Of a stretch of 64,000 nt of DNA, positions 20,617 to 30,392 are shown piece by piece (within the stretch, counting starts at the first letter, position 1; each line of letters starts with the position of its first letter). Position numbers and translations under genes: made by a program. The notes beneath the pieces are model-generated. The model saw only the letters and a list, made by a program, of their open reading frames with translations. It ran no database searches and was not told the origin of the DNA. Origin of the DNA: Seminavis robusta (Eukaryota; Bacillariophyta; Bacillariophyceae; Naviculales; Naviculaceae); contig CAICTM010000355.1 of NCBI GenBank assembly GCA_903772945.1, positions 1 through 64,000 on the forward strand, given 5' to 3'.

Positions 20617-21416
20617 TAGAGGATGATCCGGTCTACGCTGGCTGGCAATTGAAAATGGCGACGACCCACTCGGCAAAGCTAGCAAGTTCGCAGGAGAGCA
20701 AGAACTGACGCCTCCTTTAGTATTAGTAGTAGTGGACCTTTACAGACACACCTGCAAAGCGCAATGAAACAAGATGCAATCCAGTCGAGTCGAAACGAGT
20801 GTATCATTCCTGTAGCAGCCACCCAAGTTCATACGTACGTACCAATCGCATCGAAGGAACCTAACGTTTTAGGAAAATCTATACGACACTAAGTTTACCT
20901 ATGTGAACATGCGTGTGCAGCCCATACGGAATGTAGCTAACTGCCTTGCTGTGCATAGTTTCAGCACCGGGAATACGCTTGAGGCTTGTTGAAGCCCATA
21001 GAGCCCAGCGCTGTGCAAACCGGTCGTTTGTAAGGCTCGATGACACAAATCAAGCCGGTCACCAAGCCAAATCTTTGGAAAAAGCAATGACGACGTTCAC
21101 TCGAGCGTCAGGCATCACCATGCACTGATCCAGGCTTATAAAGCTATTAGATGAGCTCAGTCCTCTGCGTTCTAGCTACTAGCTAGCTAGCTGGTACTCT
21201 ACTCTCTTTGTCCACAGGCCCTTGTTGGCTGCCGCGAAAGTCACTCCTGTCCACTTCGAACGAACGGGAGTGGTCGCCGCGTGCGGCATGCAGTCACACA
21301 TGCTGCATCGGTTTAGCGCGCTTTGTCGCCGGATGCGTGCAAGCAACACTTCAGCACCATGGTACCTGGTACCATATACGACTGTTGTGGACATCGTTTC
21401 ACCATCCTACGAAGCT
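20617..21416. other. Intergenic region
   Basis: No gene is supported. A perfect palindrome ATGGTACCTGGTACCAT (odd centre) lies near 21359-21375, and a CTAGCTAGCTAGCTGGTAC run near 21177-21195. Confidence 0.5.
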
Positions 21417-21675
21417 CACAAAACAAGAACAATCCAAAAGCAAAAACAAAGCTACAAAACCAAACAATACAAGCCCTAAGAAGAAACTGAAACATCCACA
21501 TACTGCAACCAAATAAATTGAATCAAGCAAGCACCATAATACAGAGAAAGAAGACAAACAAAACAAAAGTGAAGCAACAAACACAGAAAACAACTGACAA
21601 CACCAAAAACAGCCACGAAAACACCAAAAACAAAACTCCAAAACAACAGCAACACAAAAGAAATTTCCATTGAAA
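21417..21675 (+). promoter_or_regulatory. A-rich, T-poor leader before the tandem Cys-repeat gene
   Basis: About 260 bases composed mostly of A and C with scattered G and few T (CAAAA, ACAAC, GAAG steps), ending directly at the ATG at 21676. This is probably a long, unstructured 5' untranslated leader. The skew also creates long but spurious minus-strand frames. That it is transcribed is inference. Confidence 0.5.
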
Positions 21676-22419
21676 ATGAAGCTAACCACCACATTCGCCC
21701 TATTAATCACCACTGCTCATTTTGCCCCATCATTGGCAACCCAAAAACCTAAACACTCCCTTCGTGGAAGTAACCCAAAGAACCAACAGAACCAGGATCT
21801 TACAGTAGTCTACCCAGAGTGTTATGAGACCAATCCCTCTTCATCAGTCCTGGCTGGTGCATTTGACTCTGATATTGAAGCCTACCGCTATTGCAAGTAT
21901 GAGTGCCGCAATGATGTATCTGTCTGCTTGGACTGGATGTCAGCCTATCCTATGCCTGTCTACCCAGAGTGTGACGAGACCAACCCCTCTGGTGATGTTT
22001 TGGCTGGAGTCTTTGACTCTGCAAGTGAGGCATACAACTACTGTATCGGAGAGTGCCGAAAGGATGATGCTATCTGTCAAGTTTGGCAGGACAACTACCC
22101 TGAGACCAGGAAGCTTTCAGTAGTCTACCCAGAGTGTTATGAGACCAACCCCTCTTCATCAGTCCTGGCTGGTGCATTTGACTCTGATATTGAAGCCTAC
22201 CGCTATTGCAAGTATGAGTGCCGCAATGATGTATCTGTCTGCTTGGACTGGATGTCAGCCTATCCTATGCCTGTATATCCAGAGTGTGACGAGACCAACC
22301 CCTCTGGTGATGTTTTGGCTGGAGTCTTTGACTCTGCAAGTGAGGCATACAACTACTGTATCGGAGAGTGCCGAAAGCATGATGCAATCTGTCAAGTTTG
22401 GCAGGACAACTACCCATAA
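21676..22419 (+). CDS. Secreted protein of four Cys repeats, recently duplicated
   Basis: A 247-residue protein: signal peptide (MKLTTTFALLITTAHFAPSL), a short basic linker, then four units of about 50 residues with the pattern YPEC-x-ETNPS-x(2)-VLAG-x-FDS-x(2)-EAY-x-YC-x(2)-ECR-x(6)-C-x(2)-W. Each unit has four Cys, so two disulfides per unit are likely. Units 1-2 and 3-4 form a direct duplication with a 315-bp offset (starts near 21805 and 22120). By eye the two halves differ at only about five bases, four of them silent and one giving D to H. Units within a half are far more diverged. The fold and role are unknown; an extracellular place is supported by the signal peptide. The true start is the ATG at 21676, two codons inside the open frame. 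Confidence 0.82.
   Translation: MKLTTTFALLITTAHFAPSLATQKPKHSLRGSNPKNQQNQDLTVVYPECYETNPSSSVLAGAFDSDIEAYRYCKYECRNDVSVCLDWMSAYPMPVYPECDETNPSGDVLAGVFDSASEAYNYCIGECRKDDAICQVWQDNYPETRKLSVVYPECYETNPSSSVLAGAFDSDIEAYRYCKYECRNDVSVCLDWMSAYPMPVYPECDETNPSGDVLAGVFDSASEAYNYCIGECRKHDAICQVWQDNYP
21805..22419 (+). repeat. Direct duplication, 315-bp unit
   Basis: Copy 1 starts GTAGTCTACCCAGAGTGTTA at 21805 and copy 2 with the same bases at 22120. About 300 bp align with roughly five mismatches and no gap. Both copies are coding. Confidence 0.9.
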
Positions 22420-23209
22420 GATGTTGCTGCTCTCATTTGATTGGCTTGGCAAGTAGTACAAAGCAAATGTCATTCCGTATTCCTACCGGTATAGTAAGAT
22501 TTCAGTCTATCTAAACATAGTTTCAATTATTAAATGTATCTTAATTGATATGACTAGTTTTGGTTGCTCGTATATATGGTTAACTAACTTCCATAAAATG
22601 AAATGAAGTTGCCGCTGGTTGGCGGCGAATTGAAGCTCCATCCGGAGTTATAAGGGGGTTTTAGAGTAGGGAGTGCTGATGGATGAATCTTTAGATTGGA
22701 GGAGGTGAGCATATACCCGCAACCCCGCTTGCAACTCCATATAGGGAGGTTTGCGATGCCTCTGCCAGTCTTACAATGCTTCGATGGCCCCTTTTGGATT
22801 CTAGCTAACTGAATCAGCAGCACAATGCCTTAATTCTGTGTTGAGTGCCACTTGCTTGGTACTGAGGATCCACTACAATGCTCCGAGCTCCGAGAGCAAA
22901 AGTAGGGGCAAGAGTTGTGTCAGAACGAAGCACAGGTATCGCGGAACCTCTCTAGCCAACAGGCTTGAACGGAGAGAAGAGTCACTCAACTTACTCATTG
23001 ATCGACTCTGGGATACGAAGGAAATGCGAGGATTCCGAAAGAAAGCGTGCCCCTTCGAAGAAATTCTCCTTGCTGTTTCGTTTGGAAACAGCTGAAGGAA
23101 GCTCACAGAGCAAAAAACAGTTCCCTCAAATCGCACAGTATTATCTGCTTCCGACAACATTATTATCAATACCGGTAGTACCGGTAGCACCCGCAGCACA
23201 CGCTCACCA
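22420..23209. other. Intergenic region
   Basis: No supported gene. GTAGTACCGGTAGCACCCGC lies near 23176-23195, just before the ATG of the next gene. Confidence 0.45.
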
Positions 23210-24361
23210 ATGGAGTCGAACAGGGAGAACGCCGAGGCCGCAATAGTAGCTTGGTTGGAGCAAAGAGGCGCTACGACAAAAAGAACCGATGAAGCCTCTT
23301 CCAAGCTTCAGCGCGTGGTTCATCTCCCTTTTCTGGTCCGCAAGATGAAGTCAAGAGCTAGCCTTAGCAAATCCTGGAAGCAGCGAGGCCACTGCTACAA
23401 TGGATACGCAGATTCAAGTGCAGAAAGATCCTTGGGCAAAAACAAGAGCGATTACATAGAGCTACAGTCGTTGTTGGAAGATGATAACAGCATGTCAGTC
23501 GGTACCAAGGGCACACGCAGCAGCAACCGCAGCAACGTAACCACTGATGGAGGCACCGCAAGACCAAACAACGGACAAAGATGCCTTCTTCAGCAATGCA
23601 ATGCACCTAGAAACTCTCATGGAAGAAACCGAAGCTGACGATTTTGATGATTCCAGTGTGTCGTCAATGGGAAGCACAGACAGTGATAGTATGGACGATG
23701 AATTTGGGCAGTTGCCAAGTACCGAACGGAGTAAGCTGCTGACTCCAAAAAACAAGGCGAGACGAAAGAAAAAAGCCAAGGGCTTCTGCTCACAAATCAG
23801 AGCTCGGATTCGTCGTTGGAATAGCATTCTTGTCGCGGCGCATGCTTCGCCAGTACAAGGATCAATTGCATGACACCATGGAACGAGTCAGGCTCATCGC
23901 TGGAATAGCAGGGTTGGAAGCAGAAACTGACAAGGAAGGATTTGCCGAGATCTTGGCGGAGGCGGAGGATGACCCGTCTGTCCGGTCCGGGGCATCGCTA
24001 GTTGAAATGGAGCGTAAGACGCCATACATGGACACGGTGGCAACGTTCTCGACACCCACGGTGGAGGAAGATGAGCCCCTTCCTGACGGTGAAGACCCGA
24101 CTCATAAAAACCAGGAGGATAAGTGGCAAGAGATAAAAGAAGAAATTGCGGCCGAGTTAACCGCTCAACCAGCTACCAATGCAATTCAAGATGGTGACGA
24201 GACCGAGCATGCTGTCTTGCCTGTCACTGAGAAGACCAATACCAGGTCCATGTCCGCCTATCAGCAGGTGTTCTCTGCTCTGGACCAGTACGAAACACCA
24301 GCAGATACAAGTTCCTCGGTAAGCTTGTCGGACGATGCAGACATCAGAGTGAGAATATTAT

Positions 24362-24430
24362 GTATGTATTACTGACATTCTTGATTGGTCGTCATTGTTG
24401 ACGTGATTGGGTCTCTGGCCTACGCTGAAG
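24362..24430 (+). other. Intron 1 of the MscS-like gene
   Basis: Donor GTATGT at 24362 after …GCAGACATCAGAGTGAGAAT; a TACTGAC branch-like box follows closely; acceptor GAAG ends at 24430. Removal of 69 bp bypasses the in-frame TGA and keeps the frame into GTLDESRAQ. Confidence 0.6.
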
Positions 24431-24684
24431 ACGGAACCCTCGATGAGTCCCGTGCCCAAGGCTTGCTTCGCCTCTTCCCTCCCAATGGCGACGATATGGT
24501 TACCTTGACGGACTTTGTTCAGGCATGTGACGACGTCTACAAACGAATTCTCTTTCTTGGAGCCAGTATGAAAAGCTCGATTCTGGCTATTGCGGTTCGA
24601 CGCCCGTTTGATCTGGGAGACCGGATCAGACTATCTTCGGGTTTGGCAGCTTCCTCTCCTGGGCTCGGTGATACGTGGATTGTG

Positions 24685-24772
24685 GTAAGTTCAGCCTAAG
24701 CTCATCAGGATTGAATTCTGTCATCATAAATTTGATCTCATCCTCTTCATGTATTCCACTGTACTAATCCAG
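24685..24772 (+). other. Intron 2 of the MscS-like gene
   Basis: Donor GTAAGT at 24685 and acceptor ATCCAG ending at 24772; 88 bp, phase 0. Removal joins GDTWIV to EDINLM, the expected continuous MscS beta-domain sequence. A TACTAAT box lies just before the acceptor. Confidence 0.9.
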
Positions 24773-25344
24773 GAGGACATCAACCTGATGACTACTACAC
24801 TTCGATATGCTGCAACCAATGAAGTATCTACAATCAACGACTGTACTCTCTCAGAGGCTCGCATTGTCAACTGCGCCCGCTCAACAAATGCGATTGTCCG
24901 CTTCCGCATTGCATTCCGGGCTAGCGCCACTGCCGGCCAGTTGAAGGGATTTCGTCAAGAGCTTGAACTCTACTTGGAGAACCAACCTCAAGTTTGGACC
25001 GGGCTGGTCCAATTCGCCAATGATGGCATTCAAAGGGACGACTCGTACATTGTGTTTCTTATCGGTGTGCAGCATGTCAAGTCATGGCAAGAGCTTGGAA
25101 AGATTGTGGCCAACAAAGGAGAGCTGACGCGCGAAGCGGATAGGATTGCTAATAAAATGGAGATTCATTACAAGAGCCCCGAAGGCAAGATGAATGTGGA
25201 AGTGGTTCATAAGGCAGTTGATGTCAGCTAAGCGTGTCTGGATACAGTAGGTACATCTGCTGATTAATTAAACTACAAAACGATAACTTCATAGAAATAT
25301 ATACATGCCCACAAAACTCCTGAGCCAATTCGCATCAATCATAT

Positions 25345-26373
25345 TTAAAGCCACATTGGGACAGCTGCTGTGAAGCCCAATTTCCCTGAAGACTCGGGAA
25401 GACTTGATTCACTGGAGTTCTGCTGCAAACCTGCAGGGGATCTGCTTTGAGAAAGCTGGAGACTCATGTTGGCTTCCCGCAAGAGTTTAGAAAGCACCCG
25501 GCTGTGGAAGGAATCGGGTCGTCTTGTTACAATATCCCAAGGAGTCAAACCATGGACATTGGCCTGATACAGTGCCATAGGATGGGCTTGAATCAAGGCC
25601 AATACCACATCCATGCTCACAAAGCCTTGACATGCCATGTGAAGTGGCAAGTCTAGGTTTGCACCCGAGGCAATGGCGGCTGAATTTGGTAGTGCCTGTA
25701 GCAGAAAACAGTGGGTTTCTGAATCTTGGGGTCTTGCATTCAACGACAAAATGAGCGGTGTCAAGCCTTCTGGGCCATCCTTTTGTGTCAGTAGAGAGGC
25801 GCTCGCTTGGACAATGGCTTTCACAATTGGCAGGCTGGTACCATGTCTCAAGGCATTGTGAAGGGGAGATGTATACAAATCATCCAACTGGATAGCGCTT
25901 TGGAACCCTACCGGAGAGACCCGTGGGCTTGTTTGTTCATAGTTGGGGTGCCCAATCGAAGAATAATTGACATGACAAGAAGTAAGAGTGGGAGAGACAG
26001 TATGCGGGACGGTAGCAAGGTCTGATTGGCTAACAAGGTCCATGAGAGGTGGTGGCGCTGAGACAGGACACGGCACTCTCTTGCTACTTTCCAAAGCATC
26101 GGGCTTCGTGGTCGCAGTTTCTTTGTAGTCAAAGCTGGATTCCCACGTTTCATCTTGAGGCTGCCACATTTCCAATGGATCAAGGGTGGACGACGGATCA
26201 GCCACATGAGCAAAACTCTCCATGAAGAAGTCCGAAAACTCTGGATGATCAAAGACATCTAGTAGGGGGCACGAGTCATCTTCTTTCTGGGCAGGACCAA
26301 GCAGCTCTTTGGAGATGGGCCTTACGTTGGAAGCCGCGGATGGCAATCGGGGTTTCATGGGCATGGCTTTCAT
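25345..26373 (-). CDS. Ankyrin-like repeat protein, subfamily A, copy 1
   Basis: 342 residues from the ATG at 26373. The open frame continues upstream to 26634, but paralogues begin at the equivalent position with a Met-rich start followed by PRLxxxxxxxxPISKEL, which here is residues 8-24. Then comes a disordered Ser/Pro/Asp-rich region holding the shared DETWESSFDY motif (about 74-83). About four ankyrin-like units follow at 165-300: TSPLHNALRHGTSLPIVKAI, KDGPEGLTPLILSLNARPQD, DLPLHMACQGFVSMDVVLAL and NVHGLTPWDIVTRRPDS. Ankyrin units bind proteins; no partner is known. It is about 87 percent identical by eye to the gene at 27589 over the repeat region at DNA level, indicating recent tandem duplication. 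No signal peptide. Confidence 0.85.
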   Translation of the reverse strand: MKAMPMKPRLPSAASNVRPISKELLGPAQKEDDSCPLLDVFDHPEFSDFFMESFAHVADPSSTLDPLEMWQPQDETWESSFDYKETATTKPDALESSKRVPCPVSAPPPLMDLVSQSDLATVPHTVSPTLTSCHVNYSSIGHPNYEQTSPRVSPVGFQSAIQLDDLYTSPLHNALRHGTSLPIVKAIVQASASLLTQKDGPEGLTPLILSLNARPQDSETHCFLLQALPNSAAIASGANLDLPLHMACQGFVSMDVVLALIQAHPMALYQANVHGLTPWDIVTRRPDSFHSRVLSKLLREANMSLQLSQSRSPAGLQQNSSESSLPESSGKLGFTAAVPMWL

Positions 26374-27588
26374 GGTACCAAGTGCAAGGGTATTTACATT
26401 GGTAGGAGATGGTGAGGGAGTGCAGTTTTTTGAAAAGCAGCAGCAACAAGTCCTGTTGACTGCGACGCAAATATTGTGTTTTGTTTTCCCACCCAAGTAA
26501 GTGTCAACTTGGTTGTCAGTTCGTGGTGAGCTGGTCGACTGCGAGGTGATGGCTCGTGCAAACGTGACTACAATCATGAAGCTCCTTCTCGGAATTGTAA
26601 GTCTTAAGGTTACCCATGACTTACTAGTAAGCAAGAAAAATGTCCTGGACTTCCAAAAGCGCTTTTCAGCATAGATTTCACTTACGTCACTATACTTTGT
26701 TTAACGGGCATCTTCCCAGACTCCGATAAGGCTTTCAGTACATAAGAAGAGGAGAACCCCATTCCCTCATGTTGTTGCAATTGCCGAGAAAAGCTTCGTT
26801 CGGCTCACGTGTCGGGCGACAATTAGGCGACATGATGTCAAGAGTTGTGATGTTGCTGCCGACATTTGAACCATCAACTCGCCATCAGGAAAAGGATCCA
26901 CTAAGCGGGAAGGGTTACATGTAATAGCGGTCTTCTGTCACTCTCTTGCTACCTGGTCTTCACCTTGTCAAGACTTAGTGGCCTAGATTTACTACAGCGT
27001 ACTAGGTACTGGCATTAGACTTATTTGCGGCCATCCCTCTAATCCATTTCATTTCAGGCCTCTCATTCACTAAGAAAGTCAGGACTTGGCAAACTGCCAC
27101 ATCGAGACCAAGGTGAGATGCTCTGTTCTTGGCCCAACCAACCAAAACTCACCTTTGGGTCAAGGCAGGTTCTTCTCAAGCCAATTGCAAGGGTCTACAC
27201 ACAAGCAAGATGAAACCATAAATCCAGCTTGCATACCAGGTACGTTGAAGAGTGCGTACACAATGCTATGTGCACGTGGACATGTGCCCACAACAAGCGC
27301 CTAGAGTTATTAGGTCATTCTTTTAAGCCCTTGTTATTTCACTCACCGGGTGCAAAGGGGCGGTCTAGCTAGGTTTTTAAAAAGCAAAACCTTCTATCGG
27401 ACGATGAGCTGTTTGAAGCTGTGCGGTTCGAAGATGGCTATAGTATCTACCTTTACCCGATGCTGCGCTGGCTGCTTGATCAAGGACACGAGCAAACTAA
27501 GCAAACTAAGCAAACTTAGAAAGTATCATACGAGCGACTGCACAGTATGCAGTTATTGAGTGTAACTTATGAATGAGAGCACTACAAT
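26374..27588. other. Spacer between ankyrin copies 1 and 2
   Basis: No supported gene. A triple CAAACTAAG/CAAACTTAG run lies at about 27493-27520. Bases 26374-26634 are open in the ankyrin frame but look like leader, not protein. Confidence 0.5.
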
Positions 27589-28674
27589 TCAAATAGAGTC
27601 AAAGCTCGGAGGCGACGGTTGTGCAGAAAGCCAAAATGACAAAGGGTCAAGTGATCTGGCACTCCATTGTTGGAAAGACTCGTATTGCGTTGACCAGGCG
27701 CTGAAGGCCCCTGATGATTCATTCACTTGGTCGTGGTTGGCTGGGGCAGCTTGCTGCAAGAGTTTAAGAAGCTCCCGATTGCAGAGTGAATCTGGCTGCT
27801 CCGCAACGATATCCAGAGGTGTCAAACCATGAGCATTGGCATGGCAGACTGCCATGGGATTGGCTTGAATTAAAGCTGAAATCACACCAATGTCAACAGG
27901 ACCGCAGCAAGCCACATGGAGTGGAAGGTCGTGTCTTGTGTCAGAAGCAATGGCTGCTGCCCTTGGTAGTGCTTGTAGCAGAAAGTAGTGGGTTTCTGAA
28001 TCTCTGGGCCTGGTCTTCAAGGACATAGTAAGGGGTATCAAACCTTCTGGGCCATCCTTCTGTGTCAGTAGAGAGGTGCTCGCGTGGACAATCGCTTTCA
28101 CAACTGGCAGGCTTGTACCATGTCTCAAGGCAACGTGAAGGGGAGATGAGTAGGCATCACCTAGCTGCATGTTGCTGGGGATAGGAGCAGGTTCTGCACT
28201 TGTGCTTCTTTGTACATGGTTGGGATGCTCCATTGAAGAATCAATGGGATGGCAAGATGTAGGAGAGGGAGAGACAGCATGTGGGACAAGAACAGATTCT
28301 GGTTGGTCCACAATATCAAGGTGAGGTTGTTGTTGTGCAGAAACAGGACATGGTGATGTCTTGTTTACATTGGCTTCGACTGCCAATCCAAGCTTCATGG
28401 TCACATCATCACCGTAGTCAAAGCTGGAATCCCATGTTTCTTCTTGCAACTCCTGGACTTCTGAGGTATCCAGGATGGACGATGAATCACACACAGGGGG
28501 GAAACTGACCATGGGTTCCAAGTATTTGTTCTTTGCGTCAGCGCCATCATTGATATGATCCAATGACATGAGATCGCTGCGCTCCGAAGTATCAGCTAAC
28601 TCTTTGGAGATGGGCAGGACGGTGATATTGCCCCATGTAGGCAATCTGGGTTTCGTGAGCATGATGACCTGCAT
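27589..28674 (-). CDS. Ankyrin-like repeat protein, subfamily A, copy 2
   Basis: 361 residues from the ATG at 28674 (an ATG four codons on, at 28662, is also possible). Same plan as copy 1: TKPRLPTWGNITVLPISKEL (7-26), a disordered region with EETWDSSFDYGDD (about 78-90), and ankyrin-like units at about 175-308 (SSPLHVALRHGTSLPVVKAI, KDGPEGLIPLTMSLKTRPRD, HDLPLHVACCGPVDIGVISA, NAHGLTPLDIVAEQPDS). The C-terminal 50 residues are copy-specific and rich in S, W and P. It lies 1.2 kb upstream of copy 1 on the same strand, a head-to-tail pair. Predicted soluble; function unknown. Confidence 0.85.
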   Translation of the reverse strand: MQVIMLTKPRLPTWGNITVLPISKELADTSERSDLMSLDHINDGADAKNKYLEPMVSFPPVCDSSSILDTSEVQELQEETWDSSFDYGDDVTMKLGLAVEANVNKTSPCPVSAQQQPHLDIVDQPESVLVPHAVSPSPTSCHPIDSSMEHPNHVQRSTSAEPAPIPSNMQLGDAYSSPLHVALRHGTSLPVVKAIVHASTSLLTQKDGPEGLIPLTMSLKTRPRDSETHYFLLQALPRAAAIASDTRHDLPLHVACCGPVDIGVISALIQANPMAVCHANAHGLTPLDIVAEQPDSLCNRELLKLLQQAAPANHDQVNESSGAFSAWSTQYESFQQWSARSLDPLSFWLSAQPSPPSFDSI

Positions 28675-29740
28675 TGTCGTGCATTGGAATCAGAATGGAA
28701 TAGTGGGCCTATCGAGAAAAGAAAGCTTGCGGAAAGGATTCGGTGATGAGAACTGGTTGCAGATGTGTTCGATTTTGGAGGCATCCAGTAACAGTTGCAG
28801 CAACTGTTGCCGCGTATTTGAGCACTCGTACCATGATCTGCTCGCTCTGTTGGCTGCTCTGCTGCCACACAATCCTGACGCAAGAGAGATCCTTCCGATT
28901 TTAGTTTACTCCTGCGTCGAAACCACGAAGCGTAGGACAACGCTCGACGTAAAGAATATGAAGCTGAATTGAATTATGATGCACTTTCGTAGAAAGAGCC
29001 GCATTAATGTCGGCCTTGTGCTATTGTGTTTCATGCAGAACTGTTCTCACAACGTAAGTAGACTTTCACAAGTTCTGATACAACGTGACTCTTGCAGACT
29101 TATTCATCTCCGCTGAATTTGAACCCAAAGCATGGTAGCGGTGCCGTCAGATTCCTAAGATATTTTTTTGGCTTGCACTGTGCGTTACGGGATGGGGACG
29201 TGCGGGGGACCAAGATGCGCATCCCACCAACACAACGAAAGAACGGATAAGGATGCTGTAGCAGGATAAGGACTCGATGGCTGCCGTAGCAGGATACTAA
29301 GCAAGGGCGGATGATGCAGCGAAGTGCATGGCTCCACTTGGCTGGTTGTTGTTCGCCATGACCTACCGGTACCGTAAGCACCAAAGCTGCATCCAGCACC
29401 TCCGCCATCTCCTTGAACCATACCGGTATAGAACCGGTACGGTACACTACCGTACCCCTGGAGCTGCTCCAGGTCCCCACCAACCCATGTCCATCACCAG
29501 GCTCCTCAACTACTAGTAGGCTCCACAATTGCCTGCCTGGTCCTTGAATTCAGCAGGCCGCCTGTGCATCACCCCTAACGGATGCAGGCAGACTGGACAC
29601 AGCCCCTCAGTTTCTTGTTGCAGGGCAGTGAATTCAATCAGAAGAGTGATCTGGGCTGAATGTTTTTTTATATAAATGCATAGCTACCGGTACAGGACGC
29701 ACAAGAAGCAAGCCTGACTAGACCACAAAAGCAAGCAACA
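28675..29740. other. Intergenic region
   Basis: No supported gene. A group of ACCGGTAC/GGTACCG motifs lies at 29365-29455. A TTTTTTTATATAAATGCA box near 29664-29682 could be a TATA element for the small frame starting at 29741. Confidence 0.45.
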
Positions 29741-29968
29741 ATGGCTCAAGCTGAATTCCCTAATAGTACGGTATCATTGAGAATTAGCACTAAGAACCTG
29801 TGGCATCATCATCATCGTCAAGACAGGAGCGAAAGAAATGCACAAGGCCACCGTGTCTTTTGTGATGCAAAAAGGGAGTTTCCGTCAAGTTTTTGGGATT
29901 GCCACAAGGTTGGAGGCCGAGCCTTGGGGACCTTGTTGATGACTGCTGTGTGTGTGAAAGCAGCTTAG
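29741..29968 (+). CDS. Possible small protein of 75 residues
   Basis: An ATG in good context (AGCAACAATGGCTC) lies about 65 bases after a TATATAAATG box. The product (MAQAEFPNSTVSLRIS…) has a His-rich patch (WHHHHRQD) and no recognised domain or membrane segment. It is supported only by start context and a promoter-like box. Confidence 0.25.
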   Translation: MAQAEFPNSTVSLRISTKNLWHHHHRQDRSERNAQGHRVFCDAKREFPSSFWDCHKVGGRALGTLLMTAVCVKAA

Positions 29969-30392
29969 CTGGATCATTATTGGTGTGCGAACCCTCGCTC
30001 GATGAAGAATCTTTTAAATAAAAGGTAGTTGCGGTAAAATAGGGGTCAAACTGCTCCAAAGGATAAGTAATTGTTAAATATGTTTACCTTGCCTACCAAA
30101 TACACAGATGTGTCTTCCTGGTTTCTGTGCAGTTCTTGAGTGATCTGAATCGATCTGATGTTAAATAGGTGGAAGGGGCAATAGTCCAAAAACTTGGTTG
30201 ATAAAATCTTGATAAGCACTTGTTGAAGGTGATCTGTCAGTGCAATACATGTAATAGAAGCTCTTTCAATCAAGAAGCTCATCAAGCTTAAAAGCACGCA
30301 CAACCATGGCCGGAAGCAGCAACGCTGCTATTGCCTGCTATTAGCTAGATGCTTGCCCTCACTCTCCATAATCCATCCACTCGAAAGAGACA
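29969..30392. other. Upstream region of the GPCR gene
   Basis: No gene is seen. An in-frame TAA lies about 24 bases before the ATG at 30393, so any missing upstream exon of the receptor would have to be spliced in. Confidence 0.45.

Larger units (their letters stand above)
23210..25231 (+). pseudogene. MscS-like channel gene lacking its membrane segments
   Basis: The 3' part is clearly from the EF-hand/MscS-like family: VRRPFDLGDRI (about 24595-24627) and GDTWIV|EDINLMTTTLRYAA with the ASN/NCARSTNA beta-domain pattern. Upstream is an EF-hand-like AEDGTLDESRAQGLLRLFPP. Two introns are needed: 24362-24430 (GTATGT…AAG) and 24685-24772 (GTAAGT…CAG), both keeping frame. The pore helix that should precede RRPFDLGD is absent: VYKRILFLGASMKSS runs straight into ILAIAVRRPF at about 24580. 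The N-terminal part (23210-23870) changes frame twice, near 23550-23575 and near 23825-23860, and no hydrophobic helix is found anywhere. Known homologues keep several membrane helices in both places. So this is a decayed copy, or a soluble derivative if unseen introns mend the frame. A start with good context is ACCAATGG at 23210. Confidence 0.72.

Noticed and set aside
21399-21713. Minus-strand frame rich in Phe, Cys and Val that looks like a membrane protein
   Set aside because: Produced by the A/C-rich leader on the plus strand read backwards; no start context and no family.
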